Part shown: positions 1-4,879 of the stretch, in pieces
Layout: every line of letters starts with the position of its first letter
Position numbering within the stretch: the stretch's first letter is position 1
From: Candidatus Scatomorpha merdipullorum
Lineage (GTDB): Bacteria > Bacillota > Clostridia > Oscillospirales > Oscillospiraceae
Length of the DNA stretch: 7,197 nucleotides
NCBI GenBank assembly: GCA_018716795.1
Contig: DVJK01000224.1
Coordinates: 1 to 7,197, forward strand
Direction: 5' to 3'
The notes under the pieces: generated by a model
Seen by the model: only the letters and a program-made list of their open reading frames with translations
Database searches by the model: none
What the model was told of the DNA's origin: nothing
Program-made: the position numbers and the translations under genes

Positions 1-153
1 GACCGCAGCGCCGACATGGACGTCAAGCTCCTCAAAAGCGAGCAGCACCAGGTCTTCGGCCTCTTCACCGGCACCGCCGTCCTCGACGGCGGCAAGCGCC
101 TCAAGCTCCGCGACTTCCCCGGCTTCGCCGAGCGGGTGGAAAATAAGTGGTAA
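1..153 (+). CDS. DUF2804 family protein, C-terminal 50 residues (partial)
   Basis: Frame 1 is open from the window edge to a TAA at 151-153 and gives the last 50 residues of a protein whose start lies outside the window. The tail carries the pattern HQVFGLFTGTAVLDGG, then LRDFPGFAERVENKW at the very end. From memory this matches the conserved C-terminus of DUF2804 proteins (HQ-x-FG, a glycine-rich strand, GFAE then a terminal NRW-like motif). Members are usually over 300 residues, so most of the protein is missing here. The family has no firmly established biochemical role that I know of, so none is assigned. Codons are strongly GC-ended like the neighbours, with no sign of foreign origin. 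The family call is fairly confident; the function is unknown. Confidence 0.72.
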   Translation, partial: DRSADMDVKLLKSEQHQVFGLFTGTAVLDGGKRLKLRDFPGFAERVENKW

Positions 154-160
154 GACAGAC

Positions 161-197
161 GAAACGCCCGGAATTCTTGTTGAATTCCGGGCGTTTC
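161..197 (+). terminator. Perfect 16-bp hairpin after the DUF2804 gene
   Basis: GAAACGCCCGGAATTC (161-176) and its exact reverse complement (182-197) flank a 5-nt TTGTT loop, starting 7 bases after the stop codon. The stem has the A-rich foot and U-rich exit (GAAA...TTTC) of intrinsic terminators, but the U-tract is only three bases and lies inside the stem. Because it is symmetric it could work in either direction, facing the DUF2804 transcript on + and any read-through from trpB2 on -. Position and perfection favour a terminator; strength is uncertain. Confidence 0.7.
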
Positions 198-313
198 CGC
201 TCTGCGCATACCGCAGATGTCGTAGGTGCCGCCCTCTCCGCCCCTTACGGGTATCAGCGCAGCGATGATGTCGCCATCATATTCAAAATGTACCATTCGC
301 GCCCCTTACGCAC
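198..313. other. Gap between convergent terminators, with short repeats
   Basis: This 116-bp gap separates the DUF2804 hairpin from the trpB2 terminator. It holds an 11-bp direct repeat, CGCCCCTTACG, at 239-249 and 300-310. It also holds two small hairpins: TCTGCG/CGCAGA at 201-206/212-217 and ATGATG/CATCAT at 265-270/275-280. On the minus strand an ATG at 296-294 is preceded by AAGGGG and opens a frame starting MVHFEYDGDIIAALIPV. That frame never stops before the window edge and runs antisense through the DUF2804 end, so it is not called as a gene. The stretch could be a gene remnant or plain spacer. Confidence 0.4.
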
Positions 314-343
314 AAAAAGGACCGGCCTGCGGACCGGTCCTTT
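314..343 (-). terminator. Intrinsic terminator of trpB2
   Basis: Read on the minus strand, AAAGGACCGG (343-334) pairs perfectly with CCGGTCCTTT (325-316) across an 8-nt loop. It runs straight into a five-base U-tract (318-314). It lies about 32 bases after the trpB2 stop. Stem, loop and U-run together make a standard Rho-independent terminator. Confidence 0.88.
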
Positions 344-375
344 CTGCTGAAATGCCTGCGAGTTTTCGGGTTGGT

Positions 376-1749
376 TTAGTCCAGCTTCGGGAGCTTTGCG
401 AAGCTTGCGGCGAGCTCTTCGTCGGTGGGGAAGTAGTCGTCCATCTGGCCGTCGTTGAACTTCTGGTAGGCGTAGAGGTCGAAGTAGCCGGTGCCGGTGA
501 GGCCGAAGAGTATCGTCTTCTCCTCGCCGGTCTCCTTGCACCTGAGGGCCTCGTCAATCGCGACGCGAATCGCGTGGCTGCTCTCGGGCGCTGGCAGGAT
601 GCCTTCGACGCGCGCGAAGTACTCTGCGGCCTCGAAGACCTTCGTCTGCTCGACGCTGCGCGCCTCCATGAGGCCCTCGTGGTACAGCTCGCTCAGCACG
701 GGGCTCATGCCGTGGTAGCGGAGGCCGCCGGCGTGGTTGGCCGAGGGGATGAAGCCGCTGCCGAGCGTGTACATCTTGGCGAGCGGGCAGACCTTGCCGG
801 TGTCGCAGAAGTCGTAGGCGTAGACGCCGCGGGTGAGGCTCGGGCAGCTGGCGGGCTCGACGGCGATGAATTTATATTCACGCTCGCCGCGAAGCATCTC
901 GCCCATGAAGGGGCTTATGAGCCCGCCGAGGTTCGAGCCGCCGCCGGCGCAGCCGATTATTATGTCGGGCACGACGCCGTACTTGTCGAGGGCGATCTTG
1001 CTCTCGAGGCCGACGACGCTCTGGTGCAGGAGCACCTGGTTGAGGACGCTGCCGAGGACGTAGCGGTAGCCCTCGTGCGTGGTGGCGTCCTCGACGGCCT
1101 CGCTTATTGCGCAGCCGAGGGAGCCCGTGGTCTCCGGGTCCTCGGCGAGGATTTTCCGGCCCACCTCGGTGGTCGGGCTGGGGCTGGGCGTGACGGTCGC
1201 GCCGTAGGTGCGCATGACCTCGCGGCGGAAGGGCTTCTGCTCATAGGAGCACTTGACCATGTAGACCTTGCAGTCCAGGCCCAGATAGCCGCAGGCCATG
1301 GCGAGGGCGGTGCCCCACTGGCCGGCGCCCGTCTCGGTCGTGACGCCCTTGAGGCCCTGGTTCTTGGCGTAGTAGGCCTGGGCTATGGCGCTGTTGAGCT
1401 TGTGGGAGCCCGAGGTGTTGTTGCCCTCGAACTTGTAGTATATCTTCGCCGGGGTGTCGAGCTTTTCCTCGAGGCAGTACGCGCGTACCAGCGGGCTGGG
1501 CCTATACATCTTGTAGAAATCGCGTATCTCCTGCGGAATCGGGATATAGCGGGTGTCGTTGTCCAGCTCCTGGGCGACGAGCTCCCTGCAGAAGACGCCC
1601 TCGAGCTGTTCGGCGGTCATGGGCTCGCCCGTCGCGGGATTGAGCAGCGGGGCGGGCTTCGTGGTCATATCCGCGCGGACGTTGTACCACGCCTGCGGCA
1701 TCTCGCTTTCTTCAAGATAAATTTTGTAGGGAATCTTGTTCTCGGTCAT
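376..1749 (-). CDS. trpB: TrpB2-type tryptophan synthase beta chain (PLP enzyme)
   Basis: This 457-residue fold-type II PLP enzyme condenses indole with L-serine to give L-tryptophan in the cytoplasm. The PLP lysine is K117 in GNNTSGSHKLN. The catalytic acidic loop is ETGAGQWG (E139-G146), where ordinary TrpB1 has ETGAGQHG. The phosphate-binding glycine loop is GCAGGGSNLGG (266-276). The W in the acidic loop, the N-terminal block MPQAWYNVRADM, and a length above the usual ~400 residues of TrpB1 all place it in the TrpB2 (TIGR01415-like) branch. The start at 1749 is set by GGAGGT seven bases upstream; the frame stays open 51 codons further, but those overlap the T-box leader and are not protein. 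No trpA lies beside it. TrpB2 proteins often act without a tight TrpA partner, so indole salvage is a reasonable inference. Regulation is by the tRNA-Trp T-box just upstream, with a terminator downstream, so it is probably monocistronic. Confidence 0.95.
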   Translation of the reverse strand: MTENKIPYKIYLEESEMPQAWYNVRADMTTKPAPLLNPATGEPMTAEQLEGVFCRELVAQELDNDTRYIPIPQEIRDFYKMYRPSPLVRAYCLEEKLDTPAKIYYKFEGNNTSGSHKLNSAIAQAYYAKNQGLKGVTTETGAGQWGTALAMACGYLGLDCKVYMVKCSYEQKPFRREVMRTYGATVTPSPSPTTEVGRKILAEDPETTGSLGCAISEAVEDATTHEGYRYVLGSVLNQVLLHQSVVGLESKIALDKYGVVPDIIIGCAGGGSNLGGLISPFMGEMLRGEREYKFIAVEPASCPSLTRGVYAYDFCDTGKVCPLAKMYTLGSGFIPSANHAGGLRYHGMSPVLSELYHEGLMEARSVEQTKVFEAAEYFARVEGILPAPESSHAIRVAIDEALRCKETGEEKTILFGLTGTGYFDLYAYQKFNDGQMDDYFPTDEELAASFAKLPKLD

Positions 1750-1762
1750 GATACATACCTCC
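1747..1762 (-). promoter_or_regulatory. Ribosome binding site and start codon of trpB2
   Basis: On the minus strand GGAGGT (1762-1757) lies seven bases before ATG (1749-1747). This decides the start, because the same frame is open upstream into the leader to an ATG near 1902 that has no function in the T-box context. Confidence 0.88.
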
Positions 1763-1809
1763 GTCAAATATTTGAACCCTTTTCGGGGATTCAGCGCGTT
1801 TCGGGCAAC

Positions 1810-1843
1810 AAAAAAGCCCCAAAGACCACTCGGTCCTTGGGAC
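1810..1843 (-). terminator. Attenuating terminator of the T-box leader
   Basis: Minus strand GTCCCAAGGACC (1843-1832), loop GAGT, then GGTCTTTGGGGC (1827-1816), a 12-bp stem with two G-U wobbles, followed by six U (1815-1810). Its CCC (1841-1839) is also the 3' arm of the antiterminator pairing with GGG of the T-box motif, so the two structures exclude each other. It lies 60 bases before the trpB2 start. Confidence 0.93.
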
Positions 1844-2055
1844 AGGAAATATCCTGCGGTGCCACCCAAATTGGCTCTCGCCCACTCGTTCCGCGCCATC
1901 ACGCGGCCGGCGCTTTAACGGGCGCCACCCGGGAGTTAGCTTCGCTCCCCTCACGAGTCCATTCCCCGGCTTGTCCGCCACGGCGCTCGCACCAAACGCG
2001 CCGCTCTCTGAGGTTTCTCGCCCCGGGTACTCTTCTCGCTCATCGGTTTAACGTG
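1810..2055 (-). promoter_or_regulatory. T-box riboswitch, tRNA-Trp responsive (UGG specifier)
   Basis: Read on the minus strand, the leader carries T-box landmarks in the correct order. In stem I are GAAGAGTA (AGTA at 2031-2028), AGAGAGC (2009-2003) and TGGTGCGAG (1994-1986). The specifier loop reads GGAATGGACTCGTGAGG with TGG at 1961-1959, the tryptophan codon. The T-box bulge is GGGTGGCACCGC (1867-1856). Its TGGC (1864-1861) would pair with a tRNA 3' end of GCCA, and tRNA-Trp in Bacillota usually has G as discriminator base, so specifier and bulge agree. The antiterminator would pair GGG...CAGGA with TCCTG...CCC. With uncharged tRNA-Trp bound, the antiterminator forms and trpB2 is read; otherwise the following terminator forms. 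The 5' boundary is estimated from the promoter. Confidence 0.95.
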
Positions 2056-2060
2056 GCTAA

Positions 2061-2090
2061 AGCATAACACCGCCGGCCGGGATTTGTAAA
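2061..2090 (-). promoter_or_regulatory. Probable SigA-type promoter of the T-box/trpB2 transcript
   Basis: Minus strand TTTACA (2090-2085) and TATGCT (2066-2061) are separated by 18 bases. The -35 matches consensus in 5 of 6 positions, the -10 in 4 of 6. Transcription would begin near 2055-2053, just upstream of the T-box stem I. Position is strongly supported by the leader; the exact start is inferred. Confidence 0.65.
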
Positions 2091-2132
2091 GGCCGCATTT
2101 TGCACAAAACGTGCTGCGCATTTTTATGTGCT

Positions 2133-2189
2133 TTGACGAGGATGAGTATACAACTCGGATACAAGTCCGAGGCTTTTCGGATACATCCG
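2133..2189 (+). promoter_or_regulatory. Candidate promoter/operator region of the C39-like peptidase
   Basis: TTGACG (2133-2138) could be a -35 with GATACA (2158-2163) as a weak -10 at a long 19-bp spacing; no better promoter is evident. The region carries TCGGATACA twice, at 2155-2163 and 2177-2185, exactly 22 bp apart. Each copy sits in an inverted repeat: CTCGGA/TCCGAG (2154-2159/2166-2171) and CGGAT/ATCCG (2178-2182/2185-2189). A third ATACA is in TATACA at 2148-2153. Two similar dyads about two helical turns apart look like operator sites, but no regulator is known. The promoter assignment itself is weak. Confidence 0.35.
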
Positions 2190-2230
2190 CGCGCTAAACT
2201 GAACGCATCACACAGGGCCGGAGGCTGTAT

Positions 2231-3130
2231 ATGCACCAGAAAAAGAACCCGGGCGGCGCGTTGATAATCGCGGCGCTGCTTATGATGACCGTTTTTACCA
2301 TCGCCGCGGCGAGCCTTTCTCGCGAGGAGGGCGCGGCCGGGGCCGCCTCGTCCTCAGACGCGCCGCCGGAGGCGGAAACGCTGTACCTCGAGGGGCTTGA
2401 GGCGAAAATCACGCGGGAGATGGCCGTGAACGAGTGCGGCGCGGAGGAGGAGCGCGCGCTTTGCGCCCTCGCCGCGGAGCGGCCGGAGCTGGCCGCGAGG
2501 CTCAATTTCATGGCGGAGCACCTCGATATATACTCCGAGGCCGCCGTCAAAACCGCGCTGCAGAGCGAGGAAAAGCTCGATTTCGCGCTTGAGATACCCT
2601 TCCGCACGCCGGACGAGGGCGGTTCGGACGCGGTGATCGAGCTCGGCGGCGGCGTGCCCTACCTCAAACAGTACGACGGGCGCTGGGGCTACCACCCCTA
2701 TGGCAGCGGGCCGCTCGGACTCACGGGCTGCGGGCCGACCTGCCTCGCGATGGCGGCGGCGCATCTCAAGGGCGACGCCACGCTCAACCCGGCACGCATT
2801 GCGGATTACGCCGAGGAAAACGGCTATTACGCCGAGGGCGCGGGCACGGTCTGGACTCTTTTCACCGAGGGCGCGGCCGGGCTCGGCCTCGCCGGCGAGG
2901 AGCTGCCGCTTGACGAGGGCGTCATGAAATCGCAGCTGGACTCCGGCGCGGTGCTCGTGCTGAGCATGCTGCCCGGCGACTTCACGGACGACGGCCACTT
3001 CATCATAATTGACAAATACGACGCCGCGGGCTTCTCCGTCCTCGACCCCAACAGCCCCGAAAGGAGCGCGCGCTGGAGCTTTGAGCGCCTCAGCGGGCAG
3101 ATTGCGAACCTCTGGGCCCTCTCCGCATGA
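2231..3130 (+). CDS. Secreted or membrane-anchored C39-like cysteine peptidase
   Basis: The protein has 299 residues. Residues 10-27 form a hydrophobic segment after a short basic end (KK at 4-5), so it is exported or N-terminally anchored. Residues about 30-50 are a low-complexity Ala/Ser/Glu/Pro linker. Residues 50-125 are rich in Glu, Ala and Leu and probably helical. The catalytic domain begins at VPYLKQYDGRWG (142-153), typical of the Peptidase_C39_2 family. It holds GLTGCGPTCLAMA with the likely nucleophile C167, GHFIII with H256, and LDPNS with D272, in the expected Cys-His-Asp order. C39-like domains are papain-fold peptidases; the true substrate here is unknown, and there is no ABC exporter or bacteriocin precursor nearby, so a bacteriocin-processing role is not supported. 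A cell-wall or housekeeping exoprotein role is more likely. GGAGG lies six bases before the ATG. It is divergent from trpB2 and appears monocistronic. Confidence 0.85.
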   Translation: MHQKKNPGGALIIAALLMMTVFTIAAASLSREEGAAGAASSSDAPPEAETLYLEGLEAKITREMAVNECGAEEERALCALAAERPELAARLNFMAEHLDIYSEAAVKTALQSEEKLDFALEIPFRTPDEGGSDAVIELGGGVPYLKQYDGRWGYHPYGSGPLGLTGCGPTCLAMAAAHLKGDATLNPARIADYAEENGYYAEGAGTVWTLFTEGAAGLGLAGEELPLDEGVMKSQLDSGAVLVLSMLPGDFTDDGHFIIIDKYDAAGFSVLDPNSPERSARWSFERLSGQIANLWALSA

Positions 3131-3172
3131 GGGCCCGGCGGCTGTGCTCCGGCAAACTTTTTGGCGGTTTTG
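3114..3172 (+). terminator. Terminator-like hairpins at the end of the peptidase gene
   Basis: GGGCCCTC (3114-3121) pairs perfectly with GAGGGCCC (3129-3136) across the stop codon, but no U-tract follows. Next, CCGGCAAA (3149-3156) pairs with TTTGGCGG (3160-3167) with one G-G mismatch and a CTT loop, followed by TTTTGTT (3168-3174). The second fits an intrinsic terminator better, though the mismatch and 3-nt loop make it modest. One of the two, or both in series, probably ends the transcript. Confidence 0.45.
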
Positions 3173-3230
3173 TTCAATTTGGCAGAAGCCGATTGTGCGA
3201 AGGGCCCAAAACTTTAGGAATTTAAAACAG

Positions 3231-3259
3231 TTGACAGTCACAGGTTAAAGCGCTATAAT
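3231..3259 (+). promoter_or_regulatory. Perfect consensus SigA/sigma-70-type promoter
   Basis: TTGACA (3231-3236), a 17-bp spacer, and TATAAT (3254-3259) match the housekeeping consensus in all twelve positions with optimal spacing. Transcription would start near 3266. It faces livK, whose ATG is about 260 bases downstream, so it makes either a long livK leader or a separate small RNA. Confidence 0.92.
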
Positions 3260-3265
3260 GCAGCT

Positions 3266-3342
3266 ACAGTGCAAAGGCGTACTGGTACATAGCTTTTTCT
3301 GGAAGCCAGAAAGACAAGCGTACTGCGCCTCTGCGCCTTTTT
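3266..3342 (+). ncRNA. Structured leader RNA or small RNA ending in a terminator (unassigned class)
   Basis: From the predicted start, the RNA can fold into one long irregular hairpin: GUAC (3285-3288) with GUAC (3320-3323), GCUU (3292-3295) with AAGC (3316-3319), and UUUCUGG (3296-3302) with CCAGAAA (3306-3312), loop AAG. Three-base bulges AUA and GAC lie on opposite sides. The closing arm AAAGGCG (3273-3279) pairs exactly with CGCCUUU (3334-3340), running into a five-U tract (3338-3342), as in an intrinsic terminator. A second CGCCU at 3326-3330 competes for the same arm, giving two alternative folds, one without the U-tract. An 8-base repeat GCGTACTG occurs at 3277-3284 and 3318-3325. It may be an attenuator or riboswitch for livK, or a free ~75-nt RNA. 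I do not recognise a known family. Confidence 0.55.
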
Positions 3343-3513
3343 AATAATTTCAATTTCCATTTATTACTATGGAATAACTGCGTCTTTATGCAAATTATTT
3401 GCAATAATCGGCCAGGAAGCCGTTTATTGGCCCGGAATGGGAGCCGGGCTGGCGCGTCCGGGAAACGCGCCGCATATCGCCCTCTCACGGATAAGGAGGG
3501 CAGACAACGGAAT
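3343..3513 (+). other. livK upstream region: AT island with palindromes, then GC hairpins
   Basis: No gene is seen. The AT-rich part (3343-3409) has TTCCAT/ATGGAA (3355-3360/3369-3374) and the 15-bp palindrome TGCAAATTATTTGCA (3389-3403). A weak second promoter is possible: TTGCAA (3399-3404) and TTTATT (3423-3428), 18 bp apart, with the -35 overlapping the palindrome. The GC-rich part has hairpin GCCCGG/CCGGGC (3430-3435/3444-3449) and hairpin GGCGCGT/ACGCGCC (3451-3457/3465-3471). The second hairpin's loop CCGGG repeats the 3' arm of the first, allowing a competing or pseudoknot pairing. GCCCTC/GAGGGC (3479-3484/3496-3501) would cover an extra AAGGAGG at 3493-3499. The palindrome could be an operator; function is not shown. 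Confidence 0.45.
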
Positions 3514-3531
3514 AAGGAGGAAAATACTATG
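3514..3531 (+). promoter_or_regulatory. Ribosome binding site and start codon of livK
   Basis: AAGGAGG (3514-3520) lies eight bases before ATG (3529-3531) and fixes the start, since the frame is open upstream to an ATG at 3388. An identical TAAGGAGG stands 21 bases earlier (3492-3499) with no start codon after it. Confidence 0.88.
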
Positions 3532-4743
3532 AAGAAGCTGTTGGCGCTTTTGCTGGCGCTGTGCATGGTCTTCGCCCTGGCCGCCTGCGGCGAGGGTGGG
3601 GAGAACTCCGGCGGCGGGGACGACGCCGCCTCGGGCGACACCATAAAGGTCGGCCTCATCGGGCCCATCACCGGTTCCAACGCGGCCTACGGCAACGCAA
3701 TGGTCGAGGGCGCGCGCCTGACCGTCAGGGAGATAAACGAAAACGGCGGCATCCTGGGCAAGCAGGTCGAGCTCATTGAGGCCGACGACCGCGGCGACGC
3801 CACGGAGTGCATGAACGCCTTCAACAACATGGTCGCCGAGGGCGTCAAGTACATAATCGGCTCGGCCACCTCCGGCGCGACCGCCGCGATTACCGGCATG
3901 GCCAACGAGGAGGGCGTCATCCTGATAAGCCCGAGCGCCACGGCCGACGACATCACAACCGAGGACGACTACGTCTTCCGCGCCTGCTTCAAGGACAGCC
4001 TCCAGGGCGACATCGCCGCCGCCTGGGTGCAGCAGCAGGGCATCACCAGGGTCGGCACCATCGAGTGCTCCGCGGATACGTACTCCTCCGGCCTGGTCAA
4101 GAGCTTCACCGCCGCCTGCGAGGCGCGCGGCATAGAGGTCGCCGCCGCCGAGAGCACCGCGACCATGGACGCGCAGGACTTCACCAATCAGTTCAACTCC
4201 ATGGTCAGCGCGGGCGTCGAGCTCGTGTACGCCATTTACTACTACGACGCCGTCGGCGCCTTCCTGGTGCCGCAGGCCCGCGCCGCCGGCTTTGACGGCA
4301 TAATCATGGGCGCAGACGGCTTCGACGGCACCCTCGACTACATCTCCGAGGGCACCGATTACAGCGTCTTCAGCAACGTCGTGTACACCAACCACTACGA
4401 CGCCACCGACTCCAGCCCCGTCGTTCAGGAATACGTCACGGCCTATGAGGCCGAGTACGGCGCGATGCCGCTCTGCTTCGCGGCCCTCGCCTCCGACTGC
4501 ATGATGATGCTTCAGACGGCGATTGAGACCGCCGGCAGCGCCGACGACGCCGCGGCCGTCCGCGACGCGCTGGCCGACACCTCGGTCACCTACGAGGGCG
4601 TCACCGGCACCTTCAATCTTGACGAAAGCGGCACCCCGGTCAAGGGCGCGGCGGTTATAGAGTTCGTCTACGACAGCTCCGCCGGCGGCCTCGAGGGCCT
4701 CGGCACCCGGCTCGTCACCACCATTTCCGCCGACGAGCTTTAA
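3529..4743 (+). CDS. livK: Branched-chain amino acid-type ABC transporter substrate-binding lipoprotein
   Basis: The protein has 404 residues. The N-terminus is a lipoprotein signal: KK at 2-3, a leucine/alanine core, and lipobox LAAC with the lipidated C20. A flexible Gly/Glu/Asp/Ser linker runs to about 36. The mature domain begins IKVGLIGPITGSNAAYG (39-55), followed by GARLTVREINENGGILGKQV and ADDRGD, the typical start of LivJ/LivK type I periplasmic-binding folds (Peripla_BP_6). IIGSATSGATAA (109-120) and ISPSATA (133-139) supply ligand-contact loops, and YAEYGAMPLCFAALASD-like residues (about 307-323) close the second lobe. It is anchored outside the membrane and hands substrate to LivHM. 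The family also binds amides, urea and other amino acids, so branched-chain specificity is likely but not proved. It is first in its operon and precedes a hairpin, consistent with higher expression than the permeases. Confidence 0.93.
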   Translation: MKKLLALLLALCMVFALAACGEGGENSGGGDDAASGDTIKVGLIGPITGSNAAYGNAMVEGARLTVREINENGGILGKQVELIEADDRGDATECMNAFNNMVAEGVKYIIGSATSGATAAITGMANEEGVILISPSATADDITTEDDYVFRACFKDSLQGDIAAAWVQQQGITRVGTIECSADTYSSGLVKSFTAACEARGIEVAAAESTATMDAQDFTNQFNSMVSAGVELVYAIYYYDAVGAFLVPQARAAGFDGIIMGADGFDGTLDYISEGTDYSVFSNVVYTNHYDATDSSPVVQEYVTAYEAEYGAMPLCFAALASDCMMMLQTAIETAGSADDAAAVRDALADTSVTYEGVTGTFNLDESGTPVKGAAVIEFVYDSSAGGLEGLGTRLVTTISADEL

Positions 4744-4769
4744 TTAAAAACTCCCATCATCCCTATCCC

Positions 4770-4804
4770 GGGGAGGCGCCCTCTTTGGCGTCTCCCCATC
4801 TTTA
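4770..4804 (+). terminator. Intercistronic hairpin between livK and livH (partial terminator)
   Basis: GGGGAGGCGCC (4770-4780) pairs with GGCGTCTCCCC (4787-4797), 11 bp with one G-U wobble and a 6-nt loop, followed by ATCTTTAT. The U-run is interrupted, so it probably terminates or stabilises only part of the transcripts. That would give more LivK than LivHMG, as is common in binding-protein operons. No clear new promoter is seen in the remaining spacer before livH. Confidence 0.7.
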
Positions 4805-4879
4805 TAGGGCGGCCGCCACTGCCTGTGCGGCGCCTGCCCGGAATCAATAATCTGCAATCTGCGGAAAGGCGGAATATAT

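Noticed and set aside
1750..1902. 51-codon N-terminal extension of trpB2
   Set aside because: It would be translated from the T-box and terminator sequence. The Shine-Dalgarno at 1762-1757 and the family N-terminus support the start at 1749.
226..2067. 613-codon plus-strand frame across the trpB2 region
   Set aside because: It is antisense to a clear TrpB2 gene and its T-box. The composition (repeats of Ala, Val, Gly, Glu) is what GC-biased third positions give on the opposite strand, and it matches no family.
2102..2125. GCAC/GTGC hairpin followed by TTTTT as a terminator
   Set aside because: The stem is only four bases and the T-run comes six bases later, with no gene upstream on that strand to terminate.
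3258..3344. 28-residue frame (MQLQCKGVLVHSFFWKPE...) as a liv leader peptide
   Set aside because: Its ATG overlaps the last two bases of the -10 box, upstream of the expected transcript start, and it has no ribosome binding site. It also has no run of Leu, Ile or Val codons as attenuation peptides do.
3388..3528. 47-codon upstream extension of livK
   Set aside because: It has no ribosome binding site and would bury the lipoprotein signal that starts exactly at the ATG at 3529.
3424..4395. 323-codon minus-strand frame over livK
   Set aside because: It is an antisense shadow of livK, rich in Gly, Val, Ala and Asp, with no recognisable domain.
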